Positions 53,211-63,769 of a DNA stretch of 64,000 nt are shown piece by piece. Source of the DNA: Chondrilla cf. caribensis (lineage: Eukaryota > Porifera > Demospongiae > Chondrillida > Chondrillidae); the NCBI GenBank assembly GCA_964020155.1, contig OZ026570.1, positions 1,728,221 through 1,792,220 on the forward strand, written 5' to 3'. The position numbers and the translations under genes were made by a program. The notes beneath the pieces are model-generated. The model was not told the DNA's origin and searched no databases. It saw only the letters and a program-made list of their open reading frames with translations. Each line of letters begins with the position of its first letter. Position 1 is the first letter of the stretch.

Positions 53211-53694
53211 GTATTTGTCTGTTTATCAGTCAGGTCATCTGCTTGTCTGTCCCTCTGCCTGTATTTCTGTGTGTGTCTGTATGCGTTCCAATGAATCAGA
53301 TGGCTTTTTACACATGTTGACCTCAGTTGGTGAACACTAACCATGGACCTGCTGCAGTCGAGGCCCAAGAGGCAATGTACCATTTGTATGGTAGCTCCCT
53401 ATGCAAGTGTACCTGAGTTTTATATTCAAATGCCATGGCAATAATATCACTTAACCTATGTTGACCTTTGGCTCTAAAGGTCATCCAAATTTTCTCATTA
53501 CTATGGAAATGAATATATTATTTCCATGGCAACATAAAGTGCATGCCCACCCTACCAAGCCACATGTGTTGACCTCAGGCATAGGAGGGGCAAGGACATT
53601 CTGTGGTGGACTGCTGGAAGACCACTGATGCCAGGTGTGTACACAGCCTACATATGTATGTACACTATGTACAATGTGTATATAGTGTGAATAT

Positions 53695-53695
<1 letters not shown>

Positions 53696-53773
<78 letters not shown>
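53696..53773. repeat. (GT)n microsatellite
   Basis: About 38 GT units without interruption. Confidence 0.95.
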
Positions 53774-53774
<1 letters not shown>

Positions 53775-54045
53775 TGTATGCCTAGGGTATATACTAGTAT
53801 TCAGTCCATAAGCAATGCACACATTTGAAGTTTCTCCATACTCAACTTACAGCTAAGGTTTGACTACTGGTGATGTTGTGATTTCTGCACCCTGTATGTG
53901 TAGTTGATACATTTGAATGTGTATACTCCAGAACTAGTTACATATATATATGTCTATTGATATTCCCATTTCGGTTGCTTCATTAATAGACGTTCCCATG
54001 TTAGACAATACATCGTCACTTTTGTATGTCCAATGTGTGAGGATT

Positions 54046-54054
54046 ATGTGGTGT

Positions 54055-54121
<67 letters not shown>

Positions 54122-54140
54122 TGCATGTGTGTGTACGTGC
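54046..54140. repeat. (GT)n microsatellite
   Basis: About 45 GT units with a few AT or CA interruptions. Confidence 0.95.
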
Positions 54141-54567
54141 ATATGTGATGTCTGGAAACACCAGGATTAAGCATGTGGTGCTGTTCCCACAACAAAAGTT
54201 GTCATGTCTACAACTGCCACTGACAAGACATCCTTCAATAGAGTCCTCCCCACACTATAAGCACTAATGGCCCAACCAGCACTACAGAACCAAATGTTCA
54301 AGTTAGCTCATCTGTTGCAATGTTTCATTTGTTCACCTGAAAAGTGATAGAGAGTATATTGTGGAATGGATGTGTTTTTAAAGTCTTAGTTGCTATGGAA
54401 ACAATAGATTCTAACATGATGACCTTTACCAATAGATTTTACCTTGATGATTGCTTGCCCAACTCGGTGTTACTATGGTAACAGTCACCTAATCAGACAA
54501 CCCTAGAGACACACTCTCCTGTGACCTCGTGTTTGGTTACTATGGTGATACATATTGGGCAATCACC

Positions 54568-54620
54568 GGCCCTTCCAGTCACCATCCAAACTATTTGGAA
54601 GGTGACTGGAAGTCTGGGCC
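54568..54620. repeat. Hairpin with about 22-bp stem
   Basis: GGCCCTTCCAGTCACC and TCCAAA pair with TTTGGA and GGTGACTGGAAG..GGGCC across a loop of about 4 nt, with a 3-4 nt bulge on one side. Size and shape are compatible with a small-RNA precursor, but a MITE remnant is equally possible. Confidence 0.6.
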
Positions 54621-54777
54621 CCTGGCCTCATTGAGGGCAAAATTCAGGGATCTTGGAAGGTTAAGCCCTCTGTATTTCCTAAATTCTGTCTACAGGCCTG
54701 GACAGCATTCTATTATCATAGCTTGGTAGTTCATTTATACTGTCACAGCCTTTAAACTCATACACTGTGCATAATGT

Positions 54778-54900
54778 TTGTATATAGCTCTCATGCTGTG
54801 GTGTATATTCATGTAGCTCTCATGCTGTGGTGTATATTCATGTAGCTCTCATGCTGTGGTGTATTCATGTAGCTCTCATACTCAACTGTAGTGTATTCAC
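54778..54900. repeat. Tandem repeat, unit about 31 bp, four copies
   Basis: The unit GTAGCTCTCATGCTGTGGTG followed by TATATTCAT is repeated. The first three copies are near identical; the fourth is diverged. Confidence 0.85.
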
Positions 54901-54931
54901 TGGTTCTCTTTCCACATGTGTATTTGTACAG

Positions 54932-54995
54932 ATATGTGAAGCTGCAGGCTGTGAATGAAGATGATGCCATGTTGGGAGCAGAATCTGAAGATTAA
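54932..54995 (+). CDS. Possible terminal exon (partial gene)
   Basis: A pyrimidine-rich tract ending TTTGTACAG is followed by a short frame YVKLQAVNEDDAMLGAESED then TAA. The acidic C-terminal peptide looks protein-like, but no matching upstream exon was identified, so this is tentative. Confidence 0.25.
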
Positions 54996-55284
54996 ATGTT
55001 TATATATAAATCTACAAGTTTTACAATGTAAATTCATAGCATGGGACTGGGTTAATTGTAGTTTGATAATTATTTTATCACGAGTGAACTATACTTTTCT
55101 AGCTTTTTTTTTAATTATATTGCATTATAATAGTGATATGTAGCAATCATGGCTACTATAATATAATAGTGAAAAAAAATTGTATAATATTTATTATATT
55201 GATTTTATATATAGTGACATAGCTACATGCAGGTAATTTATATATAATATTAGTAATGTTTTTATAATGTATTATGTATTATAA

Positions 55285-55441
55285 GACGTATCCTAGAGGT
55301 TGAACGTGGAACCTTCACCCCCATTGTTTTATCCACTACCGGGGGTTGGGGGCCATCAGCAGCCATCACGTACAAAAGATTAGCTTACATGATTGCAGAG
55401 ATACAAGGGTCGTCTTCAAGTGATGAAAATGATCAAATGTA
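55285..55441 (+). pseudogene. Reverse transcriptase C-terminal relic of non-LTR retrotransposon
   Basis: The plus strand reads LEVERGTFTPIVLSTTGGWG, then AAITYKRLAYMIAE, then an acidic serine run to TAA. I recognise a decayed form of the block F-T-P-L-V-F-S-x-x-G-G-M-G...Y-K-R-L-A found near the C-terminus of certain RT proteins. It normally precedes the block found at 541-648. Confidence 0.5.
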
Positions 55442-56340
55442 AAATCTCGTTTGTCTTAATCGATGCAGCTTTTATGTGTTTGAGAGGTGCAAGATCTTCG
55501 TGGCACAAACCTGCGAAAACAAGCATTGACAAGCCAGGCCCTGTGGATTTATTCTTCAACATATGTTGATCAATTTACATAAACAATAATATTATTATTA
55601 TCTTTAATATTATATGCCGTTTATTTTTATTAGCCTTTATCACTGTATAATTAGCCATTACAATTGTATTATTGTACTATAATAATTATGACACATTTTT
55701 TGTTAAAAAATTATATATTATAAGAAGTACAATTATAAATAATGAGCATATTGTCACTTTTTGCATGCATATAATAATAATAATGATAACACAATTATGA
55801 TGTACTATGATATAATAATAATACTAGTATATACTGGCATATAGATTGCATTGTCATTAACCCGCCACCACTTCATCTGCCAAATTCTTTAATCTGCCTT
55901 AATTTCCCAGTACCAATATAATGTATAAGTACCAATGAATATCCAGTTAATGCACCAAACTCATTAATCCACCATACTTGTTAATCTACCATATTCTTCA
56001 AAACCAAATTGTGGTGGATTAACGAGTATTCACTGTAATAATATTATTATATAGATCATACCTGTATACGTATATGATTATGTATAGTGGTATATACATG
56101 CACTTCCTCCCTACTGTCAACCCTTTTGGTAGAGCATGTTTACAATGTACATGTCCATGCACTAGCCTGGCATAGTGTATATATGATAATATCACACATG
56201 TATACAGGTTGTACATACTGGCTTATTAATTTTACTTCCAGCATATGATTGATCTATTTGCTTGTATGAAATTATTATACTATTGATGATGATCAGATTT
56301 TAATTGATTGATTAATCGATTTATCAATCATCTATTATTA
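55442..56340. other. AT-rich intergenic DNA
   Basis: TAATAA/TTATTA simple sequence; a segment at 55880-56035 repeats 'CAAATTCTTTAATC(C/T)(A/G)CC' and 'AATCCACCATA' motifs. No gene recognised. Confidence 0.5.
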
Positions 56341-56347
56341 TTGGGGA

Positions 56348-56350
<3 letters not shown>

Positions 56351-56417
<67 letters not shown>

Positions 56418-56445
56418 TGTGTGTGTGCATGTGTCTGTGTGTGCT
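56351..56445. repeat. (GT)n microsatellite
   Basis: About 45 GT units with CT or CA interruptions at the 3' end. Confidence 0.95.
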
Positions 56446-56659
56446 TTATGGTCTGTCATTAATTCCTGTACCATGTAGACCTAGCTAGGCCTATTGTTGG
56501 ATTAACATTTGCCCGAACAGGGCCCTTGATGTCATTTTGTTTCATGAAATAACTCATGCAATGGTGAGGCAGAGTGATTCTGTGACAAAACTGGCAATCA
56601 TAAGATGTAAACTCAGTCGTTCATTCATGCACCTAGGCTATGGTGGCCCATAAGAACAC

Positions 56660-56870
56660 TTCCGCCGCCATTGAAATTGCATGCCAAATCGCCCGATTCA
56701 TTCGTTTCGGTCCATTCGATAATATCTTCGGATGAATCGGCAATGCCGACTCGCCGAATTCGATCGCTTAATTCGCTCGATTCAATAATATCTTCGGATG
56801 AATCATAGGTAGTATAGTAAGAGAGAGGGTTAATATCTATGGATAAATCGGCAATGCCATATTCTGGTCA
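56660..56870. repeat. CpG-rich imperfect tandem repeat
   Basis: AATATCTTCGGATGAATCGG and related copies recur at about 56721, 56786 and 56834 (period 50-65 bp), with GCAATGCC after two of them and TTCGA/TCGAA motifs throughout. The composition differs sharply from the surrounding AT-rich DNA. Confidence 0.6.
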
Positions 56871-56882
56871 CCTGCATATTAC

Positions 56883-57276
56883 GTGACTGTATCAACTGGA
56901 ACTGCAACCAACAACTGCAACCCTGGCTCGGAGACCTGCTATTCCACCCAGGCTCATACGCTGGTCCAGCAAAAGAGGTCTTTAGCTCCTAAATTGTGGA
57001 CTTCGATGTTAAATTTCATATACTATAACTAAAATTCAAGTGTTAGATCCAGAAATGGCATACCAAGAAGATTACACTGATGACAAGTGAGTTAAAATCT
57101 AAGGCCTTGAAACTTGTTTTGCTCATGATACTTGGAGATCACCATTTCGTTGACTAATGTTTACTACGTTGTTCCAATTGAACACATACTTTCGGTCCGG
57201 CAGCAGGAGTCATTGACACTGATTAAACATAATATAGTTATGAATGGAGTTCAAAATAAAAGTTCATATAGACCAA
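56883..57276 (+). repeat. 394-bp module, copy A
   Basis: Matches 59942-60335 over 394 bp without indels and with about four substitutions. It contains ATGGCATACCAAGAAGATTA (MAYQEDYTDD) followed by ACAA|GTGAGTT, a good splice donor, and ends near an AATAAA. It could be a duplicated 5' gene end with promoter and first exon, or a short interspersed element. Confidence 0.8.
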
Positions 57277-57576
57277 CATTAATATTAATGGATACATAGA
57301 AGAATTTATAATAGAAAATGCATAGAAAGAAGCTATGTCAGGATGTTGACACACTGTGCAGGTCACACTTTACATAATATTATTATTCATTAGACTATCG
57401 TCTACCACATATGTATCAAATTAAGTACACAAACGTGGTATCATCACTATGTCAAACATGTGGATGTCTAGCTAAATAAATGCTGACAGGCCTTTCAGGT
57501 CATCAATTGGCAGGAAAATGAAAATGCACGAATATACAGTCTTTAATCTTGCAGTCTTCCTGTGAGAGGCAGCCAA
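57277..57576. other. Noncoding spacer
   Basis: No recognisable gene or repeat between the 394-bp module and the exon-like segment ending at 57577. Confidence 0.4.
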
Positions 57577-60500
57577 CTATGAACTGACAGTTTCGTTGTA
57601 AGTTACCCATGTATGGCTGTCATTGTCACTGTCCCATGGCAGGTGCTGTACTTTCCAGCTTTCAAAACTGTCACAAATTTCTGCATTAACGGCAACAAAG
57701 CCATTTCCCACCATCAAATCCTCAAATTCTTCTGGCCTCCACCAATCCAACCATCTGATGACATCAAAACAGCCAGAAGTAGCCTGGATTCATGAAAGCC
57801 TGTTGGACACAAGAGAAAAAAAACAAATTCATTACCTCACCTAGAACAAAATACACATACATAAATACATACCATGTAATGTGGTATGTATTTATATATT
57901 ATGGTATTGCCAGTAATGAAGTACTCTGTGGCTACTTTAACAAGCTGTCATTTGAGATGTTATCACCTGCAATAGTTCAAGTAGATTGTAATATGGCCTG
58001 TCATTGACCATTTAACAATACATCATTCTCATGTGGGAGTGGTGCAAATTTCTGCCCAAGCAGCTTCTTGATAGTAATTGTCAATGTGGACACATTTTGG
58101 CATCAAGCAAGAATCCTGTAAGTGAATGATCAAAACTATATCCAAACAATTCTATATTCATATTATATCTGATTCAATATCAAATATCAAAACTGGAGAC
58201 AGTAAAAATAAATTCTAAACTTTTGCTTTGTGAAACTTCACAGATTAACTTACTCCTGCTTTATTTCTTTACTAACCAAAAGAGATGTCAGCTCTTGAAT
58301 AGTCATCACAACAGCATTGAGATATTCCAGGGGCACACTAATTACATGGTGGCGTTACCTGGTATCATGAGCAAAGCACGTTTCAAGACCTTAGATTTTA
58401 ACTCACTTGTTATCAGTGTAATCTCCTTGGTATGCCATTTCCAACAAGTGCAGAGGGGGCACCAATTAGGGTGATGGTCAACACTGTATAATGTAGGTAT
58501 TCATTGACATTGACATCAATTCTTCACCCATCACGGGCCCTTATCAGGCTATGAATTGTGGTACACTGGCTTTCAATTTGTCAGTGATAAGCATCGTGAA
58601 TATCATTAGACATTGTCTACTGAGAGTGGAATGGTGGAATGGTTGAAAGGATTTAATGGACAAAGCAGCGGAAATTTATTAAAATTCATTAATTTCATGG
58701 AATTAATGTACATAATATGTACACATGTATAAGTAAACAAACAACAAGCCACCAAAACATGTCTGATAACAGTGCCAACATAATGCTAATTTAAATTATG
58801 AGGTCACACACAGGCCACTGCTACTGTACATTGGGTGAAGGTTCTGGGCAATAAGGTGGGGGTGGCTTCCTGTGCTACTCACTTAATCACTTCCTGTTAT
58901 TTATCAATTTGCTTGCATCATTAAAGATAATCAGATTTGAAAAAAAATTGATTAATTAATCAATTAATTGTATACTGACACTAACTGAAAAGGTATGGAG
59001 TTGAATACAACAGTCCAATATGTATATATGTATGTACACGTACGTACTTTTTTCAAGACCAGCAGCTGCTATAGCTAAGTCACTCACTCACCTCCACAGG
59101 CTTCAGCTCCTCATCAAGTCTCTTCAAGGTTTTCTTTTGCTGTTCAATCTTCTGTTCTGTTTGTCTCAGAAGATCACTGGCATACTGCGTATGGTACATG
59201 GAGTACATATGTACGTCAGTGTGTGCAGTACATCAATACCTTGTATGTACATACAGTACGCACATATGTACAGTATAAATTAGTGTTGAAAATCGCCTGT
59301 AAGTTTCTAATCTATTGTAATTTTCAAATTGATTCTCAGTGCATAGTAACTGATTGTTCATTTGATTAATCACTGGTGTAACCAGAAACCATTCCCACTT
59401 TATTAGGCTGAGTAGTCATCCAATAGACATGATGTGGAGTCTTAAAAGTCCTTTTCACATTTCAGGTACTCTTGAAGTACAAAATTGAACCCATGGAGTG
59501 AAGGTCCTGGGTGATGAGGTGGGGGTGGCTTCCTGTGCTACTCACTTAATCACTAGCTTCCTGTTATTAATCGATTTGCTTGCATCATTAAAGATAATCA
59601 GATTTGAAAAGAAAATTGATTAATTAATCAATTAATTGTCCCAGTACTAGTATGAATGTACATGTAGTACATGACTTCCAAGTAGTGCATGCAGCACATC
59701 AATGCTACATCAACACATCAATATTTACAGTGGAACCAGCATGATCGGACAGCTCCATAATCCAACATCCCCTATAATCCAATATCCTCTATAATCCAGC
59801 ATTCTCTATAATCCAACATCCTTCATAACGGGGTAACATTCTGAGACACACTATGACGTTTCCACCAGACGAGGTTATGAGGTGAATGTTAATCGCTTGT
59901 GAGTGTAAGGATCACGATACATAAGTACATACTGCACACAAGTGACTGTATCAACTGGAACTGCAACCAACAACTGCAACCCTGGCTCGGAGACCTGCTA
60001 TTCCACCCAGGCTCATACGCTGGTCCAGCAAAAGAGGTCTTTAGCTCCTAAATTGTGGACTTCGATGTTAAATTTCATATACTATAACTAAACTTCAAGT
60101 GTTGCATCCAGAAATGGCATACCAAGAAGATTACACTGATGACAAGTGAGTTAAAATCTAAGGCCTTGAAACTTGTTTTGCTCATGATACTTGGAGATCA
60201 CCATTTCGTTGACTAATGTTTACTACGTTGTTCCAATTGACCACATACTTTCGGTCCGGCAGCAGGAGTCATTGACACTGATTAAACATAATATAGTTAT
60301 GAATGGAGTTCAAAATAAAAGTTCATATAGACCAATGACACATGGTATATATGTAGTACATACAACAGTATGTACACATGTTTGGTGAGTCACAATTAAG
60401 ATTGTATCATGATGTGTAGATAGTGTGAAACTACTGGAAGGTGAGTCTACTCATACATATAGTAGAACAGTCTGCTCAATCCAGACAATCTGAGTTCGAA

Positions 60501-61053
60501 TTTCTGGATATGCAAATGAGTAGGCTTGTTCTAGCAATCTACTGTCTAGCATAATATTATTGATCTGTGACAGGTTGAAATTCTGCTAGTCACATTTTCT
60601 TCATTTGACTGTGGCCAGGGTTTGTGCTCATCCAGATTACACATCACAAGACAGATAACCAGTGTCGTCCACCAAACCTCACCATGTGGAGTCCTAGCTC
60701 TTGATGGCAGAACATTGTTCAGAACAGCCCTGGAGACTCATCAAGATGGCACATCATCATCTCATCCACATCAGCACATCGGGAGGTTACCTGCACCCTC
60801 TAGTGTGCAATGGACGGCATGGAAAGATGAACGATGCAGTCTCAAGAAACAAAGAATACAAGCACAGTGGAGCAATACAGTAGTGGTAATAGTGATTGGA
60901 ATATATGGACAATTGGAACAACCAATTTAGTAACAAGCAAACTATGAACTGTTGAAAACATGTTGCAAGGAAAACACAGGTTGGTATGCTTACTTCTCCG
61001 TTTATCACTTTCTCCATACTTGAGTCAAGGGTTCTTGTCTCCACCTTGTTGGG
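57577..61053 (-). CDS. Unrecognised gene, exon-like segments incl. coiled coil (partial)
   Basis: Three minus-strand segments have exon borders and protein-like composition. (a) 61053-60994: TTTTTTTCACCATCAG acceptor, PNKVETRTLDSSMEKVINGE, donor GTAAGC. (b) 59184-59092: CAG acceptor, YASDLLRQTEQKIEQQKKTL then KRLDEELKPVE, donor GTGAGT; this is a clear coiled coil. (c) 57783-57577: GCFDVIRWLDWWRPEEFEDL, then a cysteine- and tryptophan-bearing acidic stretch to TAG, with an internal donor-like GTAACT at 57606. Segments a and b are both phase 0. Other pieces (near 58100 and 58560) are ambiguous. I do not recognise the family. The 5' end, beyond 61053, may be interrupted by the hAT element. Confidence 0.4.
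58362..58442 (-). repeat. Inverted, diverged fragment of the 394-bp module
   Basis: On the minus strand this reads GGCATACCAAGGAGATTACA then CTGATAACAAGTGAGTTAAA, matching the MAYQ-donor segment of the modules at 56883 and 59942 at about 90%. The ATG at 58438 and the GTGAGT donor are kept. Confidence 0.7.
58843..59640. repeat. Direct repeat pair of about 130-140 bp
   Basis: 58843-58971 and 59497-59638 share GGTGGGGGTGGCTTCCTGTG, CTACTCACTTAATCACT and CATTAAAGATAATCAGATTT, each ending in ATTGATTAATTAATCAATTA, itself a palindrome. Coiled-coil exon b of the unrecognised gene lies between them. Confidence 0.75.
59753..59825. repeat. 17-bp tandem repeat (CTATAATCCAACATCCT)
   Basis: Four to five units of ATAATCCA(A/G)(C/T)AT(C/T)C(C/T)CT. 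It is preceded by CAGTGGAACCAGC at 59730, which resembles a pogo/Tigger terminus. Confidence 0.8.
59942..60335 (+). repeat. 394-bp module, copy B
   Basis: Near-identical to copy A at 56883-57276 in the same orientation, 3 kb away. The flanks differ immediately outside both ends. Confidence 0.8.
60336..60993. other. Intron-like or intergenic sequence
   Basis: A 102-codon plus-strand open stretch at 60622-60930 shows no recognisable motif, and its overlapping frames are also open, so it is left unassigned. Confidence 0.4.
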
Positions 61054-61546
61054 CTGATGGTGAAAAAAAGCATACATGTATTGACATCTACTACCACAGG
61101 GGCGCCGGAACCGGTCCGGCAGGTCCGGCGGGTGCCGGACCAATGTTAGTCAGAGAGACAAATTTTATAGAAATGAAAGATAGGCATTTTAAGCAAGTTT
61201 CCTACTTGAGAGGGAAGGGGGGGGGCACTAACCAAATCTTAACCAGATATATGTAATCCGAATGGTTCTAATCATGGGTCAGAGGACGGAATTTCTGGAA
61301 AGAAGTGCTAGGCAGTGACACTCCTGGCTCCACTTACCCACGTGCACGTGCAGCCGGGGTTCTTGTTGCGACAACCATTTTTATTGAATTATTGCGCAAC
61401 CACCACACACTAATACGAAGTCTTTTTGTCTACAGTGCGGAACACTTAGAGATCAGTAATAAGAATCATAATATCTTAAAGCGAATTTGTTTATAAGCGA
61501 TTAATATCGGCTTAAATTACGTGAAATACCTTTAGTTTTCTTCGAA

Positions 61547-63769
61547 ATGGCCACGAGTACTAGTTCTGGTTCGGCGCGCGCTAGCAAGTCTTCTGCACAG
61601 GTTCCTGTGAAGTTTCATCCACCGGAGGGCTACAAGTTTCAAGTTCGCACGTTTGGGACCAAGGGTGAGAAGCGTTCGTTCAGGTCTGAGTGGTGCGTGA
61701 AGTATGATTGGCTGCACTATGACTGCACTGCCGACGCTGCTTTCTGCCATCTCTGCATGACAATAGAGCTTGAGAAAAGGTTCCTAGCCAGCACAAAACG
61801 CGATCCTGCTTTTATTACCAAGGGATACACCAACTGGAAGGATGCCACCAGCGCCTTTAACACTCACATGATGAGTCAATGTCACAAAGAAGCTGTTGCT
61901 GCCATGGAGCTTCCAAGGCAAACTGGTGATGTTTGTGAAAGACTGAGCAGAGAGCATGAGCAGCAAAAGGCCGAAAACAGAGCCATGTTCCGAAGAATTC
62001 TCCAGAATATACGTTTTCTTGCCAGGCAAGGCTTGCCACTGAGGGGACATGGAGATGGTACTGACAGCAACTTCACCCAATTGCTACGTTTACGAGCCTT
62101 TGACGCACCTGCTGTGTTGCCATGGATGGAGAAGAAGTCAGACAAGTATGTTTCCAGTGACATTCAAAACGAGTGTTTGCAGATCATGGCCCTGAGCATC
62201 CTTCGACAGACTAGTGCCAGCATTGTCAAGAGTGGCATTTTTACAGTGATGGCTGATGAGTGTACCGACGTTGCCAACAAGGAGCAGTTTGCGGTTTGCA
62301 TACGCTGGGTAGACGAATCCCTCACCAACCATGAAGATGTCATTGGAGTGTATAACGTTGGCACCATTGATGCAAACACCCTGATAGCAGCAATTCGTGA
62401 CGTACTGTTGCGCATGAATCTAACAATGGCACAGTGCCGTGGCCAATGTTACGATGGAGCTTCGAACATGACAGGAAGCAAGCATGGCGTTGCTGCCCAA
62501 CTTCTTGCAGAGGAGCCACGTGCACTTTTGACCCATTGCTATGGCCATGCCCTCAATCTTGCTGTGGCTGATGCGATGAAGCAGTCCAAAGTGTGCCATG
62601 ATGCTTTCGACACAGCATTCGAGATCAGCAAACTCATACGGTTTTCACCAAAGAGGAATGCTGCTTTCGACCACATCAAGATTGAGAATCCCGCTGAGGA
62701 AGAATCAGGGCCAAGCCATGGCATCCGTTCATTCTGTCCAACAAGGTGGACTGTGCGTGATGATGCTATTGAGAGCATCCTTGACAACTATGATCCACTG
62801 AAGAGGCTGTGGGATGAGTGTCTAGAGACCAGACTGGAACCAGACATCAAGGGTCGCATCATTGGTGTCCAGACACAGATGCTACGCTACAGCACTCTGT
62901 TTGGTCTTCAACTGGGGAAGAAGATCCTGAAGATTACTGACAACCTCAGCCGCACTCTCCAGCACCAGGCAATGTCAGCAGCCGAAGGACAAGCAGTAGC
63001 TGAGTTGACTGTACGCACTCTGAAAGGCATGCGTACTGAAGAGTCCTTTGCTATTTTTTTTGATCTTGTAAACGGTTTTCATGAGATGTCTGGCACGGAT
63101 TCTCCTGTGCTGCCTCGTAAGAGGAGGGCTCCTCAACGGTTCGAGATTGGCTCGGGGGAAGGCTCCCACAGTGAAACTGTGGAGGAACATTATCGACACC
63201 AGTACTATGAAGCACTAGACATTGCCATCACAAGCATCACTACACACTTCGATCAGCCAGGCTACGCTATGTACAAGAACCTGGAAAGTCTGCTTGTTCA
63301 TACTTCAAATGGCCAGGACTGTGATGAGTACTTCGATCATGTGACATCGTTGTACAAGGACGACTTTGATCGAGCTCTTCTATCAGCTCAGCTACAAAAC
63401 CTTCGCACATGGTTTGCTGACAGGGAGCCAAGGACAACAGGGACGGTGTCCCTTGGGCAGTGTGTGGCATTCCTCCAAGGCCTCTCACTGGCACAGAAGT
63501 CTTTCTTTTCAGAAGTGTGTCAACTTACTCGCCTGATTTTGGTCATGCCTGCTACAAATGCAGTTAGTGAGAGGTGTTTCTCAACCATGAGGCGTCTGAA
63601 GACCTACCTTTGAAGTACCATGAGTCAGAGCAGGCTGAATCATGTCATGTTGCTCAGCATCAATCGTGAGAGGGTGGACAAACTTGCCATTAATGTCATC
63701 GCAGATAAGTTTGTTCAAGGTAGCGAACATCGCCTTCGCCTATTTGGCAAATTCACAACCAATGCATGA
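61547..63769 (+). pseudogene. hAT transposase (TTF-type zinc finger, ZNF862/DUF4371-like), one nonsense codon
   Basis: 688 codons are open to TGA at 63611-63613; the same frame then continues for 51 codons (STMSQSRLNHVMLLSI...) to TGA at 63767-63769. The N-terminal TTF-type zinc finger has W55/L56, FCHLC (C67, C70), KGYTNWKDA, H107 and H113. Catalytic-core motifs are MADECTDVANKEQ (first D), CYDGASNMTG (second D) and, in the C-terminal dimerisation region, ILVMPATNAVSERCFSTMRR (E). The break falls exactly where the family has TYLRSTMS, so CGA to TGA (CpG decay) is the simplest cause. The dimerisation helices after the stop would be lost. Confidence 0.85.

Larger units (their letters stand above)
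53430..54549. promoter_or_regulatory. Cluster of six RFX X-box-like motifs
   Basis: Matches to the X-box consensus GTTGCCATGGAAAC (RFX sites, GTNRCC-N-RGYAAC): ATGCCATGGCAAT 53430, ATTACTATGGAAAT 53497, the inverted TTTCCATGGCAAC 53521, GTTGCTATGGAAAC 54389 (one mismatch), GTTACTATGGTAAC 54469 and GTTACTATGGTGAT 54536. Two microsatellites lie among them. RFX factors drive ciliary genes in animals. Whether this is an enhancer or a coincidence carried by repeats is not known. Confidence 0.45.

Noticed and set aside
60622..60930. 102-codon plus-strand frame
   Set aside because: Several overlapping frames are open, none has a recognisable domain, and no splice context supports one over another.
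61097..61142. GC-rich Gly/Pro/Ala coding appearance (collagen-like)
   Set aside because: It is the terminal region of the hAT element; the GGTCCGGC repeats explain the composition.
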